Notes: generated by a model not told the origin, from the letters alone. 7,206 bases of DNA from JANQPX01 sp051010395 (GCA_051010395.1 JBPCVQ010000154.1:1-7206), one strand, 5' to 3'; numbered from the stretch's first letter, positions 1 to 6,875 are shown. Numbers and translations: made by a program.

Positions 1-580
1 GCCGTTGCCAGCCATGCCCGCATCCTTAAGCTACTGTCGGAGGAACGGCAGGTCTTGTCATCGCCTCATGCAGTCACCTCCATAAGAACGTGCAAAACAG
101 TCACTCACACGACTTCACGTCGCACTCGACAAGATGAACGGGGCTCCATCATGGGGTGCGGGCAAACCATAACCAGCGACTCGGTCGCTGTCATATCCAA
201 CGGCGTTGGCGCTCTCCAGGGCCACGCCAGCCGCCTCGCCTGAATGCTTGGATGTCGCGATGCCCGCAGGTGCAGGCGACGGTTGGGTGAGTATTGGTTA
301 GTTATCGCAAGCCTTAGCCGCGGAGCGTGCCGAGATCGCTCACTCCTTCCTGCAAAATTCGCCACAAAAGCAAGTGCTTAGTGGAAGGTGCTCTTGACCT
401 CACACCAATTGGGGGGAATACCTATTACGCAATTGCGGTCTGAGCTTCATCTGCCAATAAGCAGGCATCGGCTCCTTTCCATCGGGAAGGCTATACGCCA
501 CGCTTTCGAGCCAATGACGATTAGAGGCTGCAATACGTTACAAGAAACAAGCCTCATGATCAGGCGGGCAAGTCGAACGC
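1..580. other. Stretch without a recognisable gene
   Basis: No reading frame in these 580 bases resembles a known family. One frame is open from the window edge to a TGA at 241-243 on the plus strand, so the C-terminal end of a truncated gene cannot be excluded. Its translation is rich in Thr, Ser and Arg, with no recognisable fold beyond a short possible helix in the first 17 residues. A frame from 388 to 627 is equally featureless. Base composition is less GC-rich than in the neighbouring genes. I see no tRNA or rRNA signature. The only clear structure is the small perfect hairpin at 174-190. Confidence 0.5.
174..190. repeat. Perfect 7-bp hairpin
   Basis: CAGCGAC and GTCGCTG are exact reverse complements separated by three bases (TCG). 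Neither strand has a T-run directly after the stem, so it is not a typical intrinsic terminator. It could be a protein site or a small RNA hairpin, or it could be chance. Confidence 0.45.
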
Positions 581-688
581 ATGGCCGAGTTCATTTTAAT
601 CATCCTAGCCCTCCTCGTCTTGGATGAGACACGTAATTTGGCCTTGATCATTCTTGGCATCGTACTGTTCTATTTGTTCATTCTCTGA
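581..688 (+). CDS. Putative 35-residue hydrophobic membrane peptide
   Basis: This short ORF runs from ATG 581 to TGA 686-688. The peptide starts MAEFILIILALLVL and ends FYLFIL. It consists of two hydrophobic stretches (about residues 4-14 and 20-35) joined by a polar DETRN segment at 15-19, so it could be one bent or two short membrane segments. An in-frame TGA at 557-559 lies just upstream, so this ATG is the only available ATG start. About two thirds of its codons end in G or C although the stretch is not GC-rich overall, which favours coding. Against it, no strong Shine-Dalgarno is visible; the best candidate is GGCGGG at 563-568, rather far from the ATG. I recognise no family. A small membrane subunit, a type I toxin-like peptide or a chance ORF are all possible. 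Confidence 0.4.
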   Translation: MAEFILIILALLVLDETRNLALIILGIVLFYLFIL

Positions 689-875
689 GGCTTGCCGGCT
701 GCTCCTGAAACATGCTGACAGCCGTATCGGCCTCCGTGTTTCCCAACAAGCGTCGATGATAGCCCATCTTGATATACGCTCGGTGAACATCGCTTTCGCA
801 ACGAAATTGGATCAAACTCCGCCTTACCAATGGCATTCTGCCCGGTCTGCTTTCTCTGGCGCAGCCGTCAACCCT

Positions 876-890
876 CGACGCGGCGCGTCG
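876..890 (-). terminator. GC-rich hairpin abutting the guaA stop
   Basis: CGACGC and GCGTCG form a perfect 6-bp stem with a 3-base loop, beginning at the base next to the guaA stop codon. No U-run follows on the minus strand, so it is at best a weak terminator or an RNA 3'-end stabilising structure. Confidence 0.35.
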
Positions 891-2435
891 CTATTCCCAC
901 TCGATCGTACCTGGCGGCTTGCTGGTCACATCATAGGTAACGCGGTTGATGCCCTTCACCTCGTTAACGATGCGGGCGGCGACATGGCCTAGGAATGCCA
1001 TGTCGAAGGGGAAGAAATCCGCGGTCATGCCGTCGACGGAGGTGACGGCGCGAAGGGCGCAGACGGCCTCGTAGGTGCGGGCGTCGCCCATGACGCCGAC
1101 GGTTTTGACCGGGAGAAGGACGGCGAAAGCTTGCCAGATGTCGTCGTACAGGCCGGCCTTTCGGATTTCTTCGAGGTAGATTCGGTCCGCCTGCTGCAGG
1201 ATCGCGACGCGCGACGGCGTGATTTCGCCGAGGATGCGTACGGCGAGGCCTGGGCCCGGGAAGGGATGCCGGCCGACGAACTGATCCTCAAGTCCAAGTT
1301 CACGCCCGAGGTCGCGCACCTCGTCCTTGAAGAGTTCGCGAAGGGGTTCGACCAGTTTCATGCGCATGCGTTCAGGCAGACCACCGACATTGTGGTGGGA
1401 CTTGATAGTGACGCTCGGGCCTTTGAAGGAGACGCTCTCGATGACGTCGGGGTAGAGAGTGCCTTGGGCGAGGAAATCCGCGCCGCCGATTTTTTCAGCC
1501 TCTTTCTCGAACACGTCGATGAAGGTGCCGCCGATGATTTTTCGTTTCTTTTCGGGGTCGGTAACGCCTCCGAGGCGATCGAGGAACAACTTGCCCTCAT
1601 CAGCGTGAACCAGCGGGATGTTGAAGTGGCCGCGGAATAGCGAAACAATTTGCTCCGCCTCATCAGCGCGCAGGAGGCCAGTGTCGACGAAGACACAGAT
1701 CAGGCGATCACCGATCGCCTGATGGAGAAGAAGCGCCGTGACTGCCGAGTCGACGCCGCCCGAAAGGCCACAGATGACGCGTGCGTCACCCACTTGTTGA
1801 CGCACGCGGTCGATCGCCGCGTCGCGGAAGGCCGCCATGGACCAGTCGCCGCTGCATCCTGCAATTTTTCGTACAAAGTTGGTGAGGAGGGCCGCTCCCT
1901 TCGGCGTATGCACCACCTCGGGATGAAACTGGACGCCGTAGATCTTTTTGGACTCGTTGGCGATCGCGGCAAAGGGCGAACCATTGGACGTGGCCACCAC
2001 CTCGAAGCCGGGTGGAAGGGCCGTAACCTTGTCGCCATGGCTCATCCACACCTGTTCCTGCGTGCCGACATCGAAGACGCCGTCGAACAGGGTACAGGAA
2101 GCCTGAATGTCGATCATCGCGCGGCCGAACTCGCGATGATCACTCATCTCCACCTCGCCGCCGAGCTGGGCACAGATGGTCTGCTCGCCATAACAGATCC
2201 CCAAAAGCGGGACGCCCGCCTCGTAGACGGCTTGTGGAGCCTGTGGAGCATCCACTTCGGTCGTGGAGGCTGGGCCGCCTGAGAGGATGATCGCCTTGGC
2301 CCCGAAGCCGCGGATGCGATCGCCATCCACCGTACACGGTAGGATCTCGCAATAGACACCGGCCTCGCGCACCCGCCTTGCGATAAGCTGGGTGTATTGC
2401 GCGCCGAAGTCGACGATCAGAACGCGTTCAGTCAT
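891..2435 (-). CDS. guaA: GMP synthase (glutamine-hydrolysing)
   Basis: This cytosolic enzyme makes GMP from XMP, ATP and glutamine in de novo purine synthesis. The 514-residue product is close to the usual length (E. coli about 525). The N-terminal class I glutamine amidotransferase domain (about 5-190) has the nucleophile Cys81 in GICYGEQ and the partner residues His171 and Glu173 in VQFHPEV. The ATP-pyrophosphatase domain has the P-loop SGGVDS at 225-230. The C-terminal dimerisation domain ends in the family signature KPPGTIEWE. I chose ATG 2435 because MTERVLIVDFGAQ is where the family begins. The frame stays open 71 codons further upstream, but that part runs into the DUF3291 gene and resembles nothing. 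The ribosome site is weak (AAGTGA at 2441-2446). It is probably co-transcribed with the DUF3291 gene, 71 bases upstream. Confidence 0.98.
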   Translation of the reverse strand: MTERVLIVDFGAQYTQLIARRVREAGVYCEILPCTVDGDRIRGFGAKAIILSGGPASTTEVDAPQAPQAVYEAGVPLLGICYGEQTICAQLGGEVEMSDHREFGRAMIDIQASCTLFDGVFDVGTQEQVWMSHGDKVTALPPGFEVVATSNGSPFAAIANESKKIYGVQFHPEVVHTPKGAALLTNFVRKIAGCSGDWSMAAFRDAAIDRVRQQVGDARVICGLSGGVDSAVTALLLHQAIGDRLICVFVDTGLLRADEAEQIVSLFRGHFNIPLVHADEGKLFLDRLGGVTDPEKKRKIIGGTFIDVFEKEAEKIGGADFLAQGTLYPDVIESVSFKGPSVTIKSHHNVGGLPERMRMKLVEPLRELFKDEVRDLGRELGLEDQFVGRHPFPGPGLAVRILGEITPSRVAILQQADRIYLEEIRKAGLYDDIWQAFAVLLPVKTVGVMGDARTYEAVCALRAVTSVDGMTADFFPFDMAFLGHVAARIVNEVKGINRVTYDVTSKPPGTIEWE

Positions 2436-2489
2436 TTTTGTCACTTGCCTGAGAATTGGGAAGCCGCCCGCACCACCTTGCCGAGAAGC

Positions 2490-2506
2490 CGGTCCGGCTA
2501 GGACCG
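2490..2506 (-). terminator. Hairpin between the DUF3291 gene and guaA
   Basis: CGGTCC and GGACCG form a perfect 6-bp stem around a 5-base loop, starting at the base next to the DUF3291 stop codon. There is no U-run, so complete termination is unlikely. It may lower read-through into guaA or protect an mRNA end. Confidence 0.3.
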
Positions 2507-2974
2507 TCAGATGCGAGCAGCAGGGGCGGGGAAGCGCTCCTTGAAGGTAAAGGCGCTGCCGGTCGGGCCGAATTGGCCGAGATGGAGGAGCCTTGTCGTG
2601 CCGTCCAGCGTGGTCGGATGCTCGTCGGCGGGGGTCCACCAGAGGCACATGTGGGGGGTGTTCGGTTTTTCGAACCAGTCATAACGGCGGCGCATCACCT
2701 CGCTGTGTGCCGTCTTGTAGACGAAGTCGAACAACGCATCCACCGATTTCCAGACCGAGAGGTTGATCAGCATGCGCGGATCATCATAGGGCTGGAAGTT
2801 GGTGGCGTTGCCGCTGTCATCCTGGAGGCGCCAGACGAAGCCCGGATCCTGGTCGGCGAGTGCATTGATCTCGTCGAGCAGGCTCATGAAGTCGGCCATG
2901 CCGGGATCGTCGATCGGAAACCGCGCTCTCGCGATATTGACCTGTGCAAGATGGAAGGTCGGCTGCTCTGACAT
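2507..2974 (-). CDS. DUF3291 domain-containing protein
   Basis: The 155-residue soluble protein has no signal peptide or membrane segment. It matches the DUF3291 family from end to end: FHLAQVNIAR at 7-16, DPGFVWRLQ at 43-51, NLSVWKSVDALFDFVY at 71-86, then a tail with WW at 112-113, the FGPTGSAFTF block at 135-144 and PAPA at 149-152. The family is thought to have an antibiotic-monooxygenase-like alpha/beta fold, and its biochemical role is unknown. I chose ATG 2974 over the upstream ATG at 3004 because AAGGAA at 2982-2987 sits 7 bases before it and the family consensus begins shortly after. It is the first gene ahead of guaA on the same strand and diverges from era. Nothing in the sequence links its function to GMP synthesis. 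Confidence 0.88.
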   Translation of the reverse strand: MSEQPTFHLAQVNIARARFPIDDPGMADFMSLLDEINALADQDPGFVWRLQDDSGNATNFQPYDDPRMLINLSVWKSVDALFDFVYKTAHSEVMRRRYDWFEKPNTPHMCLWWTPADEHPTTLDGTTRLLHLGQFGPTGSAFTFKERFPAPAARI

Positions 2975-2981
2975 CAATACA

Positions 2982-2987
2982 TTCCTT
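2982..2987 (-). promoter_or_regulatory. Shine-Dalgarno fixing the DUF3291 start
   Basis: AAGGAA on the minus strand lies 7 bases before ATG 2974. It decides between that start and the longer frame opening at 3004. Confidence 0.65.
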
Positions 2988-3084
2988 AACTGCATTTGTC
3001 TCAAACGCTATCAGAAAACCTAGGCTTTAGGGAAGTTGCTCTTGTCAGAGGTGCCAAACTGGCCCAGATATCGGCGGCCATGTG

Positions 3085-4050
3085 ATGGCCTTCATGACTG
3101 GAGAAACCTTGCCGACGCAACCAGAACCCGAAGACAAAGTAACGAGCCCCACGCCGGGGCGCTGCGGCTTTGTGGCGATTTTGGGGGCGCCGAATGTCGG
3201 GAAGTCGACGCTGTTGAACCGGCTGGTCGGCACCAAGGTCTCGATCGTCACACCGAAGGTGCAAACCACGCGCCGCCGCATTCTCGGCATCACCGTCAAG
3301 GACGACGCCCAGCTCATCTTCGTCGACACCCCCGGCATCTTCACACCGCGCCCGAACAAGCGCCTCGAGAAGGCCATCGTAAAATCCGCCTGGTCAGCCG
3401 CGTACGACGCGGATCGGCTACTTTTGGTCGTTGACGCCAAGCGAGGCATTGACCGCGACACCCAGACGGTCATCGACGGCCTGAAGCAAAGTAACCGCCG
3501 CGCCACGTTGGCGCTGAACAAGCTGGATCTGGTGAAGCCACCGGCGTTGCTGCCGTTGATCAAAGAACTGGACGAGACGGGGCTGTTCGAGCGGACTTTC
3601 GTCATATCAGCGGAGACCGGGGACGGCTGCGACGATCTATTGGACCATCTACTGACAGCCCTCCCTCCGGGCCCCTGGCACTTTCCGGAGGATCAGCTCT
3701 CGGACCTCTCGAACCGGGCACTCGCCGCCGAGATCACCCGCGAAAAACTTTTTTTGGACCTGCATCAGGAGCTGCCCTACAGCTTGACCGTCGAGACCGA
3801 AAGCTGGGTTGAGAGCGAGGACGAAAAGGAAGTCCGCATCGATCAGGTCATCTATATCGAGCGCACCAGCCAGAAGAGCATCGTGCTTGGCAAGGGCGGC
3901 AAGCAGATCAAGGTGGTCGGCCAGGCGGCGCGTCTGGAACTCCAAGAGCTCCTCGGCATTCGTGTCCATCTCTTCCTGTTCGTGAAGGTCCGGGACAAAT
4001 GGACCGACGATCCGGAGCGCTATCAGGAAATGGGCCTCGACTTCACCTGA
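3085..4050 (+). CDS. era: GTPase Era
   Basis: Era is an essential GTPase that binds the 3' end of 16S rRNA and helps mature the 30S subunit. From ATG 3085 the product is 321 residues, slightly longer than E. coli Era (about 300) because of a Pro/Glu/Thr-rich N-terminal tail of some 26 residues. Counting from that ATG, visible motifs are G1 GAPNVGKST (34-42), the switch I region QTTRRR (60-65), G3 DTPG (81-84), G4 NKLD (145-148) and G5 SAETGDG (175-181). The C-terminal KH RNA-binding domain has its GKGGKQIK loop at 269-276. Starts at GTG 3082 or ATG 3094 are also possible, and none has a clear Shine-Dalgarno. A weak TTGTCA -35-like box lies at 3042-3047. In many alphaproteobacteria era follows rnc and precedes recO; here it stands alone, divergent from the DUF3291 gene. 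Confidence 0.97.
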   Translation: MAFMTGETLPTQPEPEDKVTSPTPGRCGFVAILGAPNVGKSTLLNRLVGTKVSIVTPKVQTTRRRILGITVKDDAQLIFVDTPGIFTPRPNKRLEKAIVKSAWSAAYDADRLLLVVDAKRGIDRDTQTVIDGLKQSNRRATLALNKLDLVKPPALLPLIKELDETGLFERTFVISAETGDGCDDLLDHLLTALPPGPWHFPEDQLSDLSNRALAAEITREKLFLDLHQELPYSLTVETESWVESEDEKEVRIDQVIYIERTSQKSIVLGKGGKQIKVVGQAARLELQELLGIRVHLFLFVKVRDKWTDDPERYQEMGLDFT

Positions 4051-4190
4051 TCCAGTTGCGACGTCGTCGATGCATAGCGTCTTCTCAGCTGGGGCCTGAC
4101 CTGCGGAAGTCCCGCTAAAACACCTGTCGATTGCCCTGCCGCGCCAACCGATAATCATTCCTTAACTAATTCGAGACACGATCTTCATCA

Positions 4191-4263
4191 GGTCCATGCG
4201 ACCCTGGGAATCCGAGCATAGAAGATCTCCTCCAGCGATCGGTCTCTCAGGTTCGCATGGATC
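4191..4263. repeat. Imperfect palindromic (REP-like) element
   Basis: The left arm at 4191-4209 pairs with the right arm at 4245-4263 over 19 positions: 16 Watson-Crick pairs, two G-U wobbles and one mismatch (4202/4252). A further short pairing at 4212-4215 with 4239-4242 extends the stem. The element lies between the converging 3' ends of era and the YafY-type regulator gene, a typical place for REP-type elements. Its left arm and adjoining bases (4191-4214) recur at 7161-7184 with 22 of 24 identical. It could also serve as a two-way transcript end, but neither side has a strong T-run. ATGAAGATC at 4304-4312 is the reverse complement of bases 4180-4188 and might mark the outer edges. Confidence 0.65.
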
Positions 4264-4345
4264 ATCAAGACAATGTCATATGGTGAATTCTAATTAAGAA
4301 ATCATGAAGATCCCGATTGTCAGAACCGCATGGATCGGGTTTCGG

Positions 4346-5107
4346 CTAGCCGGCGCGAGGGAGTTCCTCGCTGACAGTCACGCATTCTCGCCGTTCTCTT
4401 GCCATACGATCCAGAAACGCCCGCAGTTTCGGGACACGATGCGGGCGAAAGCTGTCGTCGACAATCTTGGCTTGTTCGAACCGATCGAGACGAAACGTCC
4501 TGAAATCCACTCTCAACTCGCACCAGGCAATAACCAGATCGACGCTGTCCAGATAGGCGATCGCGAGAGGCCAGACGATACGTGTCGTCACCCGGCCCTG
4601 CTCATCCCGGTAGCCGATCTCCAGCTTCCATTCCTCACGCGCCGCTTTTCTGATCAGAGCAGGATCGACTGGTCGCGTTGGTGCGCCGCGCCTGGCAAGT
4701 TCGGCAAGGCGGCCCTGGCGCGTGTAGGAATGGGCAAGAAGAATACCGCTTTCCAGCTCGGTCCGGACCGGTTTCGGCAGGACCGGTGTGAGCTTGGTCA
4801 TCGCATTCTCGGCAGCTGATGCAAGCTCCTCATCGCCGATCGCCATAACCTTGCGCAAGCCGAGCGCCAGCGCTTCGACTTCAGGACTGGTGAACATCAA
4901 CGGTGGCAAGGCATGGTCGTCGGTCAGGAGGTAGCCGAACCCTGCTTCGCCATCGATCCCGACGCCGAGGCCACGAAGGGCCTGGATATCCCGATAAACT
5001 GTGCGCGCCGAGACCTCGAGCGTCCGCGCGAGAACGGCCGCGGTTACCGGCGGCTTGAGGCGCCGAAGGGCTTGCAGCAGTTCCAGCAATCTGTCTGCGC
5101 GCCGCAC
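4346..5107 (-). CDS. YafY-family transcriptional regulator (HTH plus WYL-type domain)
   Basis: The product is a predicted cytosolic DNA-binding regulator of 253 residues. An N-terminal DeoR-like winged HTH spans about 3-60, with the probable recognition helix in VSARTVYRDIQALR (32-45) and the wing around GFGYLL (56-61). The C-terminal ligand-sensing domain has the YafY-type PLAIAY and FRTFRLDR blocks (180-185, 202-209). The WYL tripeptide itself is replaced by VDL at 189-191, as in a YafY-like subgroup. The frame opens at TTG 5146, inside the inverted repeat. I chose GTG 5107 because AGAGGA lies 9 bases before it and the family consensus starts there. It diverges from the GST-like gene across the inverted repeat at 5130-5161, so autoregulation and control of that gene are likely but inferred. 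Ligand unknown. Confidence 0.88.
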   Translation of the reverse strand: MRRADRLLELLQALRRLKPPVTAAVLARTLEVSARTVYRDIQALRGLGVGIDGEAGFGYLLTDDHALPPLMFTSPEVEALALGLRKVMAIGDEELASAAENAMTKLTPVLPKPVRTELESGILLAHSYTRQGRLAELARRGAPTRPVDPALIRKAAREEWKLEIGYRDEQGRVTTRIVWPLAIAYLDSVDLVIAWCELRVDFRTFRLDRFEQAKIVDDSFRPHRVPKLRAFLDRMARERRECVTVSEELPRAG

Positions 5108-5116
5108 GTTGTTCGT

Positions 5117-5122
5117 TCCTCT
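5117..5122 (-). promoter_or_regulatory. Shine-Dalgarno fixing the regulator start
   Basis: AGAGGA on the minus strand, 9 bases before GTG 5107, favours this start over TTG 5146. Confidence 0.55.
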
Positions 5123-5129
5123 CTGGATC

Positions 5130-5161
5130 CGGTCTCCTGACACCAAGCTGTCAGGAGACCG
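5130..5161. promoter_or_regulatory. Perfect 13-bp inverted repeat, probable operator
   Basis: CGGTCTCCTGACA (5130-5142) and TGTCAGGAGACCG (5149-5161) are exact reverse complements around the 6-base spacer CCAAGC. The repeat sits between the divergent starts of the regulator (5107) and the GST-like gene (5215), where a dimeric regulator would control both. Each arm contains CTGACA, similar to a -35 box, but I find no convincing -10 at the proper distance in either direction. It is not placed as a terminator. A partial copy of the left arm occurs upstream of the dioxygenase gene at 6980-6993. Confidence 0.75.
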
Positions 5162-5214
5162 TCAGTAGGGTAGCGTTCATCCAGCCACCACTCAACAGCC
5201 GGGAACGAGCCTCC

Positions 5215-5924
5215 ATGATCACCCTCTATGCCTATCACCCTGCCTTCGGCCTTCCTAGCTCGAGCCCGTTTGTCGTCAAGACGATGATCGATCTGGCCAT
5301 GGTTGGAAAATCCTACGAAATCGAGCCCACTCAAGATCCATCGACAGCGCCGAAGGGCAAGCTGCCCTACATCAGGGACGGCGATATGCCGGTCGCCGAT
5401 TCGGAACTGATCCGAAAGCATCTCGAACAGCGCTACGGCGTGGATTGTACGCCGGCCAGACGCCTGCGGAGAAAGCTGATGGGTGGGCATTCGCCCGCCT
5501 TGTCGAGGATCACCTCTATTGGTGTGCGATGTATGATCACTGGCAGGTCGAGGAGCATTGGGCAGAGATCAAGCCGATGTTCTTCGGCGACCTGCCGCCG
5601 GATCAGAGGGACATGATCGCGGATGGCGTACGCGATCAAATCATTCGGGATCTGCACGGTCAGGGCATCGGAAGGCATAGCTCAAGCGAAGTCGCCATGC
5701 TCGGGACCGAGGATATCCAGAGACTTTACGACCGACTCGGTGACGGCCCCTATTGGTTCGGCGACCGACCGACCTCGGCGGACGCCGCCATTGCTCCTCA
5801 CATTCTGGCGATCGCAAGCGATCCATTGGAGGGCGCCCTGAGCAAGGCCATAGCGACCAAGCCTTCGCTCATCGACTATGCGAAGCGCGTTTTGGAGGCA
5901 ACGATTCCCGACCGTCTGGGTTGA
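5215..5924 (+). pseudogene. GST-like (FAX/metaxin-type) gene broken by a frameshift
   Basis: Two overlapping frames together give one glutathione S-transferase-like protein of about 236 residues, a normal length. Residues 1-77 (5215-5445) start MITLYAYHPAFGLP and contain the thioredoxin-fold block GKLPYI (48-53) and ADSELI (61-66). From 5445 the homology moves to another frame: YAGQTP, then an all-helical C-terminal domain with EDHLYW and the typical PYWFGDRPTSADAAI. One extra T in the TT at 5445-5446 would restore GVDLYAGQ and a single frame. As read, translation leaves the homologous frame after residue 77 and stops at 5614-5616, giving a 133-residue product without the C-terminal domain. 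No classical slippery heptamer is present, so a recent mutation or a sequencing error is likelier than programmed shifting. The family role is probably glutathione-dependent detoxification; substrate unknown. Confidence 0.85.
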
Positions 5925-5930
5925 TCACAC

Positions 5931-6875
5931 TCAGCCGATCGGCTTCAGCCCGACCTCGATCTCGGCACGCCTGTCTTCGAGGAAGGGCGGAAGCGACAAC
6001 GCTTTGCCCAGGGTTTCGAGCGGCTCGTCCGCGACGAAACCCGGGCCGTCGGTCGCAAGCTCGAACAGGACGCCGCCTGGCTCCCGAAAATAAAGGCTTC
6101 TAAAATAGAACCGGTCGATCGGACCGCTGGACGGCATCCGATGCTCGACCAGTCGCGCTGCCCAGGCGTCGTACATTCCATCCACGACACGGAACGCCAC
6201 GTGATGCACACCACCCGCCCCCTGACGCGCAGGCTGCAGGTCCGGTGCGATCGTAACATGCAGCTCGGCGGCAGCGCCGCCGTCGCCCATCGTGAACATG
6301 AAGGTCTCGGCACCCCGTTGACGTGCATCGGCGAAACTGCCGATCCGGCGCATCTTCAAGACCTCGGTCAGCACCCGCTCCGTCAGCCCAAGTTCGCCAA
6401 GGGTCAGCGTGATCGGGCCAAGGCCGATAATCTGGTGTTCCGCAGGCACGACGCTGTCTTGCCAGACATGGGCGTCATCAGCCGCCCGATCGGCAACCAG
6501 GGCCAGTCGCTGGCCCTCGCCGTCCGAGAAGTCGAGAGTGCCGCGCCCCGCTCTTTCGGTGATCTTGCTGTGCGCAACGCCGTTCGCGTCGAACCGATCC
6601 CGCCACCAATCGAGGCCCGAAGCAGGTATGCGCAACGACGTGCCGGAAATGCTCTGCCGTCCATGCGCCGACGGTGCTGCTGGCCAGTCGAAGAAGGTGA
6701 TATCGCTGCCAGGTGATCCCCGTCCGTCGGCATAGAACAGATGATAGGCGCTGACGTCATCCTGATTCACCGTCTTCTTCACCAGCCGGAGACCGAGAAC
6801 GCGCGTGTAGAAATCGTGATTGGCCGAAGCATTCGCCGTGATCGCGGTCAGATGGTGAATGCCGGTGAGTTGCAT
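5931..6875 (-). CDS. VOC-family ring-cleaving dioxygenase (MhqO/PcpA-like)
   Basis: This is a predicted soluble metal-dependent protein of 314 residues with two glyoxalase-type (VOC) modules, about 3-130 and 150-280. It begins MQLTGIHHLTAI and has LRLVKKTVNQDD at 29-40, typical of the MhqO/MhqA/PcpA group, whose studied members include Fe(II) hydroquinone ring-cleaving dioxygenases. His8, His225 (in GGVHHVAF) and Glu272 (in VLFELATDGPGF) are spaced like the metal-binding His-His-Glu triad of PcpA, so the site looks intact. ATG 6875 is supported by AGAGGA 6 bases upstream. It converges on the GST-like gene, with six bases between the two stop codons and no terminator. The actual substrate, whether a hydroquinone, catechol or something else, cannot be read from the sequence. 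Confidence 0.9.
   Translation of the reverse strand: MQLTGIHHLTAITANASANHDFYTRVLGLRLVKKTVNQDDVSAYHLFYADGRGSPGSDITFFDWPAAPSAHGRQSISGTSLRIPASGLDWWRDRFDANGVAHSKITERAGRGTLDFSDGEGQRLALVADRAADDAHVWQDSVVPAEHQIIGLGPITLTLGELGLTERVLTEVLKMRRIGSFADARQRGAETFMFTMGDGGAAAELHVTIAPDLQPARQGAGGVHHVAFRVVDGMYDAWAARLVEHRMPSSGPIDRFYFRSLYFREPGGVLFELATDGPGFVADEPLETLGKALSLPPFLEDRRAEIEVGLKPIG

Noticed and set aside
281..290. 10-base repeat GGTTGGGTGA also at 7197-7206
   Set aside because: Repeats of 10 bases are expected by chance many times in 7 kb.
244..381. 45-codon plus ORF starting directly after a TGA (TGAATG)
   Set aside because: It is Arg/Cys-rich with no ribosome site and no family resemblance; the coupling looks accidental.
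1131..2282. Two long plus-strand ORFs (1131-1640 and 1650-2282)
   Set aside because: They lie wholly opposite guaA and show no family features; they are mirror frames of a GC-rich gene.
2436..2648. 71-codon N-terminal extension of guaA
   Set aside because: It overlaps the DUF3291 gene, and GMP synthases begin at the MTERVLIVDFG segment.
3045..3605. 186-codon minus-strand ORF opposite era
   Set aside because: Era has all its motifs on the other strand; this frame is Ser/Arg-rich and matches nothing.
3649..4158. 169-codon minus-strand ORF over the 3' half of era
   Set aside because: It is a shadow of the KH-domain coding sequence, with no recognisable features.
4312..4339. CCCGAT...ATCGGG stem after the regulator stop as a terminator
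   Set aside because: The loop is 16 bases and no solid U-run follows; too weak to annotate.
4304..4819. 171-codon plus-strand ORF opposite the regulator
   Set aside because: The regulator has a coherent HTH plus sensor architecture; this frame does not.
5443..5448. Programmed -1 frameshift in the GST-like gene
   Set aside because: No slippery heptamer or obvious stimulatory stem was seen; simple loss of a T explains the data better.
6141..6716. 191-codon plus-strand ORF opposite the dioxygenase
   Set aside because: It is a mirror frame of a gene with an intact metal triad.
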